Below are positions 1-9,964 of a stretch of 64,000 nt of DNA, one piece after another. The notes below the pieces were generated by a model. It worked only from the letters and a program-made list of their open reading frames with translations, had not been told where the DNA came from and did not search any database. The number at the start of each line of letters is the position of its first letter. The first letter of the stretch is position 1. Source of the DNA: Perognathus longimembris pacificus. Taxonomy: Eukaryota > Chordata > Mammalia > Rodentia > Heteromyidae. The stretch is taken from NCBI RefSeq assembly GCF_023159225.1, contig NC_063168.1, positions 47,006,562 through 47,070,561 on the forward strand. The letters run 5' to 3'. Position numbers and translations under genes: made by a program.

Positions 1-165
1 AAGAAAGAAAGAAAGGAAAGAAGGAAGGGAGGAAGGGGGAGAGGGAAGAAGGGAGGAAGGGAGGGAGGGAAGCAGGGAGGAAGAGAGGGAGGGAAGGAAG
101 GAGGGAGAGAAGGAGGGAAGAGAGGAGAGTGTGGGGGGAGAGGGAGAAGGTGGGGGGAGGATAAC
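1..165. repeat. GA-rich low-complexity tract
   Basis: Nearly pure purine sequence built from variants of AAGG, GGGA and AGGG units. It runs off the left edge, so its true length is unknown. The degenerate units suggest an old, mutated tetranucleotide array. Confidence 0.9.
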
Positions 166-372
166 AGAGCTGACAGACTGAAAGGTCAGAGCGCCTGCCC
201 TGCCCATGAAGGCTGAGATGAGGAATTCCAGCCATGCTGAGATCCACACTTGCAGAGCCCTGGATGCTGGCAATGGCCCCATGCATGGGGCTTCCTCTAA
301 TAAAAGCCAGATAAGAAGTGATGAGCAACAGATGTGAGCCACCTGCTCCTGCCCTGACACAGCATGAGTGTA
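166..372. other. Unassigned non-coding stretch
   Basis: No repeat family or coding potential recognised. It contains a perfect 16-bp palindrome at 276-291 (gccccatgcatggggc) centred on ATGCAT. An AATAAA-like motif follows near 299-305, but with no other sign of a transcript end. Confidence 0.5.
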
Positions 373-545
373 AAAGGCAATGCAGGGAGTCAGGCAGACT
401 TGGCTTCATATCCTCCTTCAGCCACTTAGCTGGGAGACTCTAAGCAAACTGCTTGGCCTCTTTGTACCTCAGTTTCTTCAACTGTAAAATACAAGTGGTA
501 CCACATACCTTACAGGTTCATTGAAAGTTTTACAGAAAAGTAAGT
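373..545 (+). repeat. MIR SINE (ancient)
   Basis: It reads in the typical MIR order: 'gccacttagctgggagactc', then 'cctcagtttcttcaactgtaaa', then a 'gtaccacatacc' segment. This is the tRNA-derived core and downstream part of a MIR, with many substitutions as expected of a pre-rodent insertion. Confidence 0.7.
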
Positions 546-576
546 ATGGAAGAGGCCTAGTATAGATCAATAGAAT

Positions 577-577
577 G

Positions 578-632
<55 letters not shown>
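577..632. repeat. (GATA)n microsatellite
   Basis: About 14 uninterrupted GATA units, likely polymorphic. It ends about 12 bp before the next SINE. Confidence 0.97.
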
Positions 633-633
<1 letters not shown>

Positions 634-643
634 TAGATCTTCC

Positions 644-870
644 AGCCAGGTGCCAGTGGGTTCACACCTAGCAATTCAGGAAGTTGAGATCTGAGGATCA
701 TAGTTCAAAGCCACCCTGGGCAGGAAAGTCCATAAGATTCTTATCTCCAATTATATACCAAAAAGCCAGAAGTGGAGCTGTGGTAGAGAGCTAGGCTTGA
801 GCAAAAAAAACTCAGAGACAGTGGCTGGGCCTTGAGTTCAAACCTCAGGACTAGTAGCCCTCCCCCCAAT
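644..870 (+). repeat. 7SL-ID composite SINE
   Basis: The left half is 7SL/B1-like ('ccaggtgccagtgggttcac', 'gagatctgaggatca', 'caaagccaccctgggc'). The spacer has 'tctccaattatat', and the right half is ID-like ('gagcaaaaaaaactcagaga', 'gggccttgagttcaaacctc'). A small deletion has removed part of the 'ctcaagtggtag' A-box region. An A-rich tail containing AATAAATATAAAAA follows. Confidence 0.85.
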
Positions 871-1011
871 AAATATAAAAAGTACCCATGTTTTCTGCTA
901 TTGGGGTTGCAAGAGAATGAGAAACAACTGTCTTGGCCTCAGGGAGTTCCAGTTTAAGGAAATGAGATACATACATGTAAAACAAGGTAGGGTAAGATCT
1001 AATATGCCAGT

Positions 1012-1213
1012 GCAGCTGGGCTAAGAATGTGGCTTAGTGGCAGAGTGCTTGCCTAGCATGCATGAAGCCCTGGGTTTGATTCCTCAGTACCACATAAACA
1101 GAAAAAGCTGGAAGTGGCATTGTGGCTCAAGTGGTAGAGTGCTAGCCTTAAGCAAAAAGAAGCTCAGAGACAGTGTCCAGGCCCTGAGTTCAAGCCCCAG
1201 GACTGGCATAAAA
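1012..1213 (+). repeat. ID-ID composite SINE
   Basis: Two ID-like halves in tandem. The first has 'aatgtggcttagtggcagag' and 'cctgggtttgattcctcag'. A 'taccacataaacagaaaaag' linker follows, then a second half with 'ctcaagtggtagagtgctag' and 'gccctgagttcaagccccag'. The A-box and B-box-like motifs of a Pol III promoter are recognisable in the first half. The tail runs directly into a GGAA microsatellite. Confidence 0.88.
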
Positions 1214-1317
1214 AGGAAGGAAGGAAGGAAGGAAGGAAGGAAGGAAGGAAGGAAGGAAGGAAGGAAGGAAGGAAGGAAGGAAGGAAGGAAGGAAGGAAGG
1301 AAGGAAGGAAGGAAGGA
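1213..1317. repeat. (GGAA)n microsatellite
   Basis: About 26 perfect AAGG units directly continuing the A-tail of the preceding SINE. Open frames read through it as a Lys-Glu-Gly-Arg repeat, or as Phe-Leu-Pro-Ser on the other strand. They are artefacts of the array, not genes. Confidence 0.97.
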
Positions 1318-1319
1318 GA

Positions 1320-2337
1320 CAGAAAAAGAATCAGTGCAGCTCTGCACAGGGAGGAGGGGGCTCTGCAGGAGGCAGCAGGGGCTGAGGCCAGGAAAGGTAG
1401 GGAGAGACTGGAAGGGCTGGGGGATGAGGGAGGGCTGTGAGTCTGAAACAGGAAGGAAGCTTAAGGGAAGAAACACGATGACAGGTTCTGGGGCAATGAG
1501 CATGTCTGTCTACTTAGAGAGGAGAAACCTGCAGAGAAATCCTCAGGGTAGACAGGAGAGAGATGTGTCAAGTGGTGTATTGATGAATGGCTAGGTCAGT
1601 TGTCCCTATGATGCTGCAGGAAAGGGAACACACAATGCAGAGAAGGTACAGGACACAAAGAGTTTCATGAAGACAACCACAAAGAAGCCTGCTCTCCATG
1701 TCTCTGTGAGTGGACATGAGGCCGCTCCGTGAGGAGTACCACATGCATCCACTTGCCGGTGTAGAAATGGGTCTATGTCTGGCTCCACACCTCCAGCTAC
1801 AATCCTTACATTTCTTCTTCTTTAGTCTACAAATACTTATTAAGTACCTACTGTGTGCCATGTGTTCTTCTTGACCCTGAGGATAAAAATGACTATCAAG
1901 GAACAGAACTAGGACAGAAAGCTAGGAGCTCAGATTAGGACAGCTGCAACCTGAGACACCACTGAGAGGAGAGAGACAGAAGTGAACACTGAAGAGTCAC
2001 CATACATGGGAGGTGTTTAAGGTTATAAGACACAGAATCAAGCACCACAGAGCCAGCTGGTGTGTTAGCTCAAACTATATGAACTAACAGTCTAAACAGC
2101 CTCCATCTTGGGGCAAGATTTGGAAAGAAATATTTGTGATTCCATCTACAATGACCACAAAGGCCATCTACTTAAATTATTAGTATAGTGACCCAGGGCT
2201 AGAGAGAACTGAAATATAATGGGAACGTAATGAGATACTGAATGGACTACAATCTAGAAATTGTCTGATTCTCCATCTCCCACACCTCCTATGAGCCACC
2301 AGAAACAAAATTCACTGGGATTATAAACAAGGTGAAA
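1320..2337. other. Mostly unassigned, with a MIR-like remnant
   Basis: No coding signature. Positions about 1815-1900 resemble antisense MIR ('tattaagtacctactgtgtg', then a 'ccctgaggata' segment). The part around 2060-2135 resembles a segment at 3890-3980, suggesting a shared old repeat of unknown family. The remainder is AT-moderate sequence with no recognised content. Confidence 0.45.
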
Positions 2338-2339
2338 TT

Positions 2340-2412
2340 GTGTGTGTGTGTGTGTGTGTGTTGTGTGTGTGTGTGTGTGTTGTGTGTGTGTTGTGTGTGT
2401 GTGTGTGTGTGT
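2340..2412. repeat. (TG)n microsatellite, interrupted
   Basis: TG dinucleotides broken by several TTG interruptions. It adjoins the T-rich end of an antisense SINE, so it may have grown from the degenerate SINE tail. It forms alternating purine-pyrimidine sequence. Confidence 0.95.
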
Positions 2413-2622
2413 GCTCGTACTGGATTTTGAACTCAGAGCCTTACACTCTTGCTTGGTTTTGGCTCAAGGCTGATGCTCTACCAAATGAGTCATACCTCCA
2501 CTTCTGGCTTTTTTGCTGGTTAATTGGAGAGAAGAGTACCATGGATTGACTTTGAACTGTAATCCTCAAATCTCAGCCCCCAGAGTAGCTACGATTAAAG
2601 GCGTGAACCACCAGTGGCCAGT
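2413..2622 (-). repeat. 7SL-ID composite SINE, antisense
   Basis: On the minus strand it runs 7SL-like to ID-like. On the plus strand it shows 'ttttgaactcagagcctt', 'ggctcaaggctgatgctcta', 'ctggttaattggagagaaga' and 'tctcagcccccagagtagct'. A full-length but diverged copy. Confidence 0.85.
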
Positions 2623-3403
2623 AAGAATGTTTTTAATGCTATATGCCCAGCTCCATTTTGGAGGGAATTACCAGTGTAGACTAAAGAAAAAACAAAAATG
2701 TCTCATATCTCTTTCAACAATAGCACATCCTCCAATCATAGGCTGGTCCAGAGCCCAGATCCCCAGAGGCCTGAGTGAGTGATGTGGATAGAGCACAGGG
2801 GAAGAAACGCTGTTGAGAACAAGGAGGAAAAAGTGAACATGACACAGATGGGGAAAGAAAGCTCCCAAAGCTGTGGGGAAATGTGGGGGGTGGGCCAGCC
2901 GGAGCTCAGGGAGCTCAGGGAGCCCAGGGCATCTGCGTCTCAGGCTCTTCCCAACACCATCTGCTCCCAATGCGGAGGACAGAGAGGAATGGCAGAATGG
3001 AGCGGCTCCCAGGATCCTATAACAGACACGCACAATTGTTAAGATGTGATGATCTCAGAGTTCTCAGAAAACAGCTCTCCCGGTACTGCAAATCTTGCCT
3101 TCCTGCCCGGCCATGGCACCATGTACCCATTCCCTGAAAGTCTACCAGAGGCAAGTCATTCCTTTGGCTTTCACCAGAAGGCACCCAAGTCCTTTGGAGC
3201 ACCGTGAAAACCACAGATCCTACTCATGCACCACTTCCAACTCACAAATGACAATCACCACGATTAAAAGTCCAGGCCAGAGCATTTGTAGTAATGCTTC
3301 ATGTGATTCTAATGTGTGACCAGCATGAAGAAGAAAACATTGCCTTCTCTAGGAATCATCTTTGGAATGTAATCATTTTTAGACACCCCACTCAATAGCA
3401 GGC
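2623..3403. other. Unassigned stretch, GC-moderate
   Basis: Several short frames overlap on both strands and none resembles a known protein. A 9-bp unit 'gagctcagg' is tandemly repeated around 2902-2929. No repeat family recognised. Confidence 0.4.
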
Positions 3404-3620
3404 CTAAGAACAATCACTACCCTTGACTGAGAGCCTGCTAGGGTCCCGGTCCTGAGCTTGTACTTTATGAATAGTTTCTCCAGCATTTCTCATGACAATC
3501 AATATATTCTCTGTCATGATTCCCAGTTTATAGACCAAGAATCTTAGCTCAGAAATATGAAACAGTAACCAACGTTGCACAACTTGTGATGGTTCAGGAT
3601 TCGAACCTGGAGCCAATTAA
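3404..3620 (-). repeat. MIR-type SINE, antisense (ancient)
   Basis: Antisense MIR features in order: a 'gagcttgtactttatgaa' segment, 'ttcccagtttatagaccaag', 'cagtaaccaacgttgcacaa', and the end 'aggattcgaacctggagcca'. The last is the complement of the tRNA-like B-box region. Diverged but nearly full-length. Confidence 0.65.
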
Positions 3621-4227
3621 GTCTTTTTTATGTCACTTTTATTCAATGTACTATGTAAGAAAATCATTTTTTTTAAATAAAACAACAGTCAAATCAACAA
3701 TCCACTTAGTTCTCAGGGTCAGCCTCCTTCCTGTATAGTCAGGTCTTTGCACTCCGCACAAGCCCAGGGATGAGGTCATTCTGGCACTCAGACCCTTTCT
3801 GACCAGGCCAGTTTCCTATGTCAATGGCTCAAGAACTGAGAGGATAAACATCTGTAGGGACCAGAGCTGGAATCCAGCTCCACAGATCCCACTGATGTGA
3901 ATGTGTTGGCTCCAATGACATGGACTAAACACAGTCTAACCAGTCTCCTGCTTGAGGCAAGGTTTTGAAAGAAGCAGGAGACGGAGGAGGATACCCACAC
4001 CCCACAGTACGGATGTCAGGAAGAAGTAAAATGTACACAGATGTGGCCGGGCAGGGCGGGAGCTGAAAGATAAACCAGAGTTGGCTCAGTGGGAAAGGAT
4101 GAGCTAACTTCCTACATCAGCTCCTTCTGGTTCCTCTCTCCAGAACAACTTCAAAGGCAGAAAAGATTTGAAGGCTCCTGGACATATGTATGTGAGGGAG
4201 GGTGGACAGCAAGGAGGGGAAGGACTT
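3621..4227. other. Unassigned stretch
   Basis: No gene or confidently named repeat. Segment 3890-3980 is weakly similar to 2045-2135. The remainder looks like ordinary non-coding sequence. Confidence 0.4.
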
Positions 4228-4275
4228 CTTTTCAACTTTATTGATGTATAATAGACAGATAAAAATTACATTTAC

Positions 4276-4366
4276 TGCTGGGTGCAGTGACTCATGCTTG
4301 GAATTCTAGTTACTCAGGAGAAAGAGATCCCAGTTCAAAGCTAGTGTAGGCAAAACCCTGTACTGC
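4276..4366 (+). repeat. 7SL-derived SINE fragment inside L1
   Basis: Only the 7SL-like half is present ('gctgggtgcagtgactcatg', 'gttactcaggag', 'cccagttcaaagctagtg'), followed by 'ggcaaaaccctgtact'. L1 sequence continues on both sides, so it was inserted after the L1. Confidence 0.65.
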
Positions 4367-4754
4367 CCCCAAAGCATATAGATGCATCTATTCCATGTAT
4401 GAACTTTTGAGATACATATATACCATGAAATTATTACCAGCATCAAGCTAGCAGGTCCACCACACATAATTATTTTTTTACAGTGATTATACCTAAGATG
4501 TAGTCTCAGGAAAATAAATAAATATATAATTCATTATTGCTGACTATAATCACCATGCAGAACATTAGTTCTCTAGAATCTATTTACCTTATAACTAACT
4601 GAAAAGTTCCCTTGAACTAATATTTCTTCTTCAGCTCCAATTCCTCAGATCCTGACAGCCACCTTTCTACTCTCTGGGTCTAAGAGTTTTACCTTTTTAG
4701 ATTCCATACATAAATAAGATCAAACAGAACGCCTTTTTCTGTGAATGATTTATT

Positions 4755-5000
4755 TCTTCTTTTTTTAATTTTTGTTGGTTGTGGGGCTTGAACTCTGGGC
4801 CTGGGTGCTACCCCTGAGCTCTTCGGCTCAAGGCTAGCAAACTACCACTTGAACCACAGCACCACTTATGGTTTGGGGTTGGTTAATTGGAGATAAGAGT
4901 CTCGTGGACTTTCCTGACGGGACTGGCTTTGAACCTCGATCCTCAGATCTCAGACTCCTGAGTAGCTAGGATTACAAGCATAAGCCATTGGTGCCTGGCT
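4755..5000 (-). repeat. 7SL-ID composite SINE, antisense, inside L1
   Basis: Complete antisense order: T-rich tail at about 4758-4775, 'gggcttgaactctgggcctg', 'ggttaattggagataagagt', 'gatctcagactcctgagtag', end 'gccattggtgcctggct'. L1 sequence resumes immediately afterwards. Confidence 0.9.
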
Positions 5001-5738
5001 GTGACTAGCTTATTTCATACTGTATAATATTCTCTCCATTCATACCTATTGTCACAAGTAGTAACAGTTCCTTTTACAAAACTGGATAGTACTCCACTGT
5101 ATATAGGCACACATTTTCTTTACCCATTCCTCCATTGACAAACTCCTGATTTGTGTTCATATTTTAGCTCTTTTAATTATGCTGCAATGTACATGAAGTG
5201 CAGTTGCCTCTTTGAGATAGTGATTTTATTTCCTTTGGCTCTATACCCAGAAGTAGGATGGCTGGACCATATGGTAGTTCTATTTTTAATTTTTTTAAGA
5301 ACTTCCATATTATTTTCCATAACGACCATAACAATTTACATTCCCACCAGCAATGTTGAAGGGTTTCCTTTTATCTACATCCTTATGAACACATGTCAAC
5401 TTGATTTTTTGGTTATAGCCATCCCTACAGGTAACCCCTCCTTATAATTTTAATTTGTAGTTTCCTGATAACTGGTGATATTAAACATTTTTCCAGATAC
5501 CTGTTGGCCGTTTATATATCTTCTTGGAAAATATGCCAATTTAGATCCTCTACCCTAAACTGAAGATATGCTATGGGGGCAGGGTGTTGTTTTATCTTTG
5601 TTTTGTTTCAGTTGCATAAATTCTTTATAAACCTCTATGTTACTTCCTTATTGTATTTAAAGTGGGAAAAATGTAAACCCATTCTATGAGCTGCCCTCTT
5701 ATGTTGTTCATTAATTATTTTGCTGTACACAGAATTTC

Positions 5739-5953
5739 TTTTCTTTTTTTTTAATGCTGATACTGGGGCTTGAACTCTGAACCCGGGTCCTATCCTTTAC
5801 TTTTCTTCCTCAAGACTACCACTCGACCACTTGAGCCACAGCTCCATTTCTGGCTTTTTGGAGGTTAACTGGAGATAAGAGTAGAATTTGTTACTCAGGT
5901 GGGCTTCAAACCATGATCCTCAGATCTCAGCCTCTTCAATCGCTAGGATTACA
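5739..5953 (-). repeat. 7SL-ID composite SINE, antisense, end truncated
   Basis: T-tail near 5739-5753, then 'tactggggcttgaactctga', 'ccacttgagccacagctcca', 'ggttaactggagataagagt', 'gctaggattacag'. The expected 'gcatgagccacc' end is missing; sequence switches to 'cattatatagtaattg'. Confidence 0.85.
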
Positions 5954-5970
5954 GCATTATATAGTAATTG

Positions 5971-6225
5971 TAAGGACAGCTGGGTCAGAACCATTTTTTC
6001 GTCATTGTTGGTGGTTGTGGGGCTTGAACCTAGGGCTAGGGCACTAGCCTTGATCTTTTTTATTCAAGGTTAACCCTCTATCACTTTGAGCCATTTCTGG
6101 TTTGGAATGGTTAACTGGACATAAGAGTCTCAGGGACTTCCCTGCCCGGGCTGGCTTTAAAACACAATCCTCATATCTCAGTCTCCTAAGTAGCTAAGAT
6201 TACAGGCATGAGCCAAGAGCACTCT
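5971..6225 (-). repeat. 7SL-ID composite SINE, antisense, with 17-bp TSD
   Basis: SINE body at about 5998-6220 on the minus strand. The whole block is bracketed by the exact direct repeat gcattatatagtaattg at 5954-5970 and 6226-6242, a clear target-site duplication. Between the left repeat and the T-run lie about 23 bases that are not SINE, so the insert seems to include extra sequence beyond the SINE tail. Confidence 0.88.
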
Positions 6226-6267
6226 GCATTATATAGTAATTGACCTTTAAATAAGCAATGCTTTATA

Positions 6268-6330
6268 ACGGAGGTAGGGCTAGTACTTGGTAGGCGGGTG
6301 CTCCACCGCTTGAGCCACACCTCCAGCCCT
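6268..6330 (-). repeat. ID-like SINE fragment, antisense
   Basis: The plus strand shows 'ctagtacttggtaggcgggt', then 'ctccaccgcttgagccacac', then 'ctccagccct': the reverse of an ID head 'gggctggaggtgtggctcaa'. No 7SL half is attached. Confidence 0.7.
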
Positions 6331-7468
6331 AAGAACCTTTTTAACTTGACTCAGCCCACTTGTTTATTTTTCTTTTGGTATCTTATCCAAGAGAATACTA
6401 GAAGGCCAGTACACAGGAAGCCTGCCACAATCTCACCCAAGCCTGTCTTTCTAACTAACATCTCTCACTCACAGCACAAGACAGACACTCTTCAGCACTC
6501 AGCATCTGCGCAGAAGGCTGGCATTCCAGGGAATGAGGGATTCTTTACATGGGCAGCCCACTCTGTCCTCTGAGCCTCAAGCAGCTCTCCACAAGCACAG
6601 AAAGGCTGGTGGCTGGGCAGTTAAGCCCTGGTGAGCTTGTCTGGTTTCAGTGGCCGTCTTGCTGGCAGCCTTCCCAGCAATCCAGCAAACACAATGTGCA
6701 TTAGCAATGAGCCACCCCCTGAACCTGCCCTGCAGAGACCACAACCCACAGTCTGTCAGCAACACTGTCCAGTCCAGGCCTAGGCCCAAAATGTGTACAT
6801 GCCCATCTGTAACTCCAGGCTGAGCTGGCAAGCTCCCTGATCTGATCTGTGGGGTCTGACTGGAGTGCTAAACAGAGCCAGATAATAGGGCTGGCTCAAA
6901 TAGAGCAGTGCTGACTTTGCCCACTGCTGCCTTTCCTTCTCCAGTGCCACAGCCAGTCCCCATTCTTCTGGCTCATTCTCAGCCCTGTGAAGACGCTAGA
7001 CTGGAGACCCTAACTCACTCCCTACAATGGATGGGGTATTCTGTGTAACTTTCAAGCTGGAAAGTATCAAATCTGAGTATGCTGGAAGTAGACTATAAAC
7101 AACAGTGAAGAAATGTTTCTCAGAAACATCATACAGCTAGAACGCCGGCCCATTGCCAGAGGATGTTGTTCAGTCTGGGTTTCCAATTCATCCCAAATCT
7201 GTTATTGTACATACCACTGTGTGCCCTGACTCCAGGTCTCACCTGCAGCTTAGCCCAAGCCAAAAAATCCTTATCAGCCACTCCTTTATAGACATGCTGA
7301 AAAACCATCACACTCAGCGTCACTGATACCAGCTTCCTAAGGTCTTAACTCTACCCCAGAGCTTTCCCGGTTTTGTTAGAGTCATTGGTGAGCAAGACAT
7401 CATTTTCACAAGAGGTCACTTCAGAAGAAATAAAATAAAATTGGTGGCAACTCAAATATATATGTATA
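6331..7468. other. Unassigned stretch, repeat-poor
   Basis: Open frames of 60-91 codons on both strands lack similarity I recognise and show no splice or promoter context. No repeat family identified. Confidence 0.4.
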
Positions 7469-7672
7469 TATTTGTGCTAGTCTTGAGGTTTAAACTTGGG
7501 TCCTGAGCTTTTATGCTCAAGGTTAGCATTCGACAACTTGAGCCACAGCTCCACTGATACCTTTTTTGGTGTTAATTGGAGATAAGAGTCTCACAGTCTT
7601 CCCTTCCCCAGCTGGCTTTGAACCGCAATTCTCAGATCTCAGCCTCCTGATTAGCTAGGATTACAGGCATTA
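7469..7672 (-). repeat. 7SL-ID composite SINE, antisense
   Basis: 'gtgctagtcttgaggtttaa', 'gacaacttgagccacagctc', 'ttaattggagataagagtct', 'ctagctggctttgaaccgca'-type order ending at 'gctaggattacaggcatt'. Inserted in an AT-rich area; AT-rich sequence on both sides obscures any TSD. Confidence 0.85.
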
Positions 7673-8188
7673 GATTATATATAATATATGTAAAAATATA
7701 TTATATTTAATTAGGTGTCTTAAATCAGAAAATATGATATGCACATCTGAAAGTATTTATGACATCTCTTTCAGTAAGAACTTCATTAAGCAGAAGGCGA
7801 TTAGCATTTCTGAACTACTCTATAATTTGCCTATTACATAGTATCTCCTGGTCACCCTGTGCTGTCAAACAATTTTGATCCAAGATAAAACTGAGTAGAA
7901 ATGAAGGAGGGCAGGGAGAGATCCAAGCTCTTGAGGTACAGACTGAGTATCAACTGAGTATCAGGACCTGAATGGGAAAGTCCAGTGTCTACAATGTAAT
8001 GGGATGAGCCAGAAAGGACTGAGAGGAGTTTGACAGATTGGAGCATACAGACATGTTGACATGAAAATGCCTAAAAAAAAGTCTCCAGGAGTAAGTCCTG
8101 AAGTTGGAGACTGCTGTCTCTGGAGGACTGGTAATGATTAGGGGGAAAACAACTAAGCTTAGACCATCAATGTGGCACAATTCTGAAG

Positions 8189-8276
8189 GACTTTTTTTCC
8201 ATATGGAGGAGGTACTGGGATTTGAACTCAGGGCCTTAGGCTTGCTAGGCAGGCACTGTACCATTTGAGCCATAAA
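8189..8276 (-). repeat. ID-like SINE fragment, antisense
   Basis: Eight Ts at 8192-8199 form the reverse of an A-tail. 'gatttgaactcagggcctta' and 'tgctaggcaggcactgtacc' follow. Only the ID-like half is visible. Confidence 0.75.
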
Positions 8277-8674
8277 TATACGGGGAAGGGGAACAACCAA
8301 GTTTTCCCTAAAGAATCTGCCAGGTAGCCCAAACAGAGGAGGGAAGAGAATGGTGCTGGGTACTGTAAATTCTGACTTACTACTCTCCTTCCTACCTGGG
8401 AAGGAAGTATTATTCTAAAAATATCACTGGGGAGGAGGCCCTATGGATTCCTTGTGAATCTTCAATTCTTTGGCTGTCTACACGCTATTGCTGAAACCCT
8501 CTACCTCAATCCAAGCTCTTACATGTCCTAGGGAGTCTCTCCCCACCCCACCCCCACTCAGCCCAATGGAAGAAATTGAGGTACAGCTTCACTACAGTTC
8601 CACCCTCCATGGAAGGATAGTCCATTACCCTTGAATGACACTAAGATTTTTTGGCTTCTTATTTTTTTTGCTTC

Positions 8675-8735
8675 TACCCCCTCCTAGTACTGGGGCTTGA
8701 ACTCAGGGCCTTGTGCTCTCTCTCTTGATCCATCA
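8675..8735 (-). repeat. ID-like SINE fragment, antisense
   Basis: 'tagtactggggcttgaactc' followed by 'agggccttgtgctc' is the reversed B-box end of an ID-like SINE; the remainder is lost. Confidence 0.6.
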
Positions 8736-8869
8736 TGACTAGTGTCATGGCTCTGGTCTGGCTTCTTATTCTTCATGTTAGATTATAGGAGCATCTCAAA
8801 GCTATTTGGTTCATCACAGCCTACAGTGGTGATGCTCCTAAAGATGTAAACCCCACCATCACTCAGGCC

Positions 8870-9185
8870 TAGACAGTAAGCACTTGGGTTGGTTTTTATT
8901 AGATTCTAATTTTATTTTATAAAATGTCCTCATTTCAGTGTACAGTTTCATGGATTTGATGAGTGTAGGCAGTCTTGTAACCACCACCAAAACCAAAAGA
9001 GAGAGAGAGAGAGAGATAAACTCCCCATGCCCTCTGACCCCAGTCACAACTCATCCTAGTAACCTCGGGTGCCTCTTCTAACCCAACCTGACACTTCTTC
9101 CACTTCCAGCAGTTCATCGATGTAGAACCCTACAGTTTACAGCCTTTGCCTCTGGCTTCTTTCAGTTAAAACTCTTAGGTTTTCA
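8870..9185 (-). repeat. Probable old L1 3'UTR fragment, antisense
   Basis: Resembles antisense L1M 3'UTR: 'tcatttcagtgtacagtttc', 'cagtcttgtaaccaccacca', and the end 'cctctggcttctttcag'. A short (GA)n run interrupts it at 8998-9016. Diverged, so the family call is tentative. Confidence 0.45.
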
Positions 9186-9375
9186 CAAAGGGGAAGAGAC
9201 AGAATTCAAAGAGAATGAGTACTAGACCAATGAGTATTGGACCACTGCAGAATACAGAAAAAGGAAAGGAGAAACTCCTCCCCAATACCATCTGTCTTCA
9301 AGTTCCTCGGTGGCCCTTCTGCTGCTGCAACTGAGTCAAGAGATGTCCTCAAGTTATAAAATAGGTTCACAGATA

Positions 9376-9446
9376 TACACACGCGCAAGCACGTGTATGT
9401 GCGTGTGTGTGTTGTGTGCCACGCACACACACACACACACACACAA
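9376..9446. repeat. (GT)n next to (CA)n, hairpin-forming
   Basis: A GT-rich arm (9394-9418) is followed two bases later by a CA array (9421-9445). Unlike an ordinary CA repeat, the two halves are mutually complementary and can fold into a long imperfect hairpin or cruciform. Confidence 0.85.
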
Positions 9447-9559
9447 AATACTGATTGCCCATAAGAAAATTTAACAAGCAGACTTTGCCAGACATGTTGC
9501 TGAGAAACTCTGAACAAGTGGATTCGCTTTTCTTCTGTTGTTTCTGTTTTGTTTTATTT

Positions 9560-9668
9560 TGTTTTTGCATCAGACCCAGGGCTCGAATTCAGGGCCTAGG
9601 TACGATCCTTTACTTTTTTCACTCAAGGCTGGTGCTCTACTACTTGAACTACAACTTCACTTCTAAGA
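9560..9668 (-). repeat. SINE right half, antisense
   Basis: A T-rich tail near 9541-9567, then 'gctcgaattcagggcctagg', 'ttcactcaaggctggtgctc' and 'acttgaactacaacttcact'. Only the ID-like half is present; the 7SL half is absent. Confidence 0.75.
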
Positions 9669-9964
9669 GCTATCATATCTTAACTTCCATTACCACTAAG
9701 ACCACAGGCAACCACACAGGGCACCTATATCCTACATAACATCCAAACTGCTAAGATTTATAAACATCAGTTCTGCCTTATAGAAACTCATCCTGACTCT
9801 TTCCAAGTTACTCAAATTCTGGGCAAATCAGCCAAGCTGAAAAACAAGGAATAAGGCTGGCATATGTGGTACTATGAAGATGAACAAGATAATGTATCCT
9901 TTATAAAGCAATCTAAAATAAAGAGAGAATATATCTGGTTAGAAAGATCCTTAAAGAAATGCAC

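Larger units (their letters stand above)
4228..5740 (-). repeat. Old L1 LINE 3' region, antisense, split by SINEs
   Basis: Read on the plus strand it has typical antisense old-L1 landmarks: 'caactttattgatgtataat', 'gactataatcaccatgcaga', 'acattttctttacccattcc', 'tatacccagaagtaggatgg', 'acattcccaccagcaatgtt'. This covers the 3'UTR and the extreme C-terminus of ORF2, heavily mutated. SINEs interrupt it at 4276-4366 and 4755-5000 and bound it near 5740. It is a fossil with no coding capacity. Confidence 0.75.

Noticed and set aside
299..305. AATAAA as a polyadenylation signal
   Set aside because: Isolated hexamers are common in AT-rich DNA, and no open frame or downstream element supports a transcript end.
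1037..1594. Plus-strand 185-codon open frame with a Lys-Glu-Gly-Arg repeat
   Set aside because: It begins in a SINE and runs through the GGAA microsatellite; the repeat peptide is the array translated. No gene structure.
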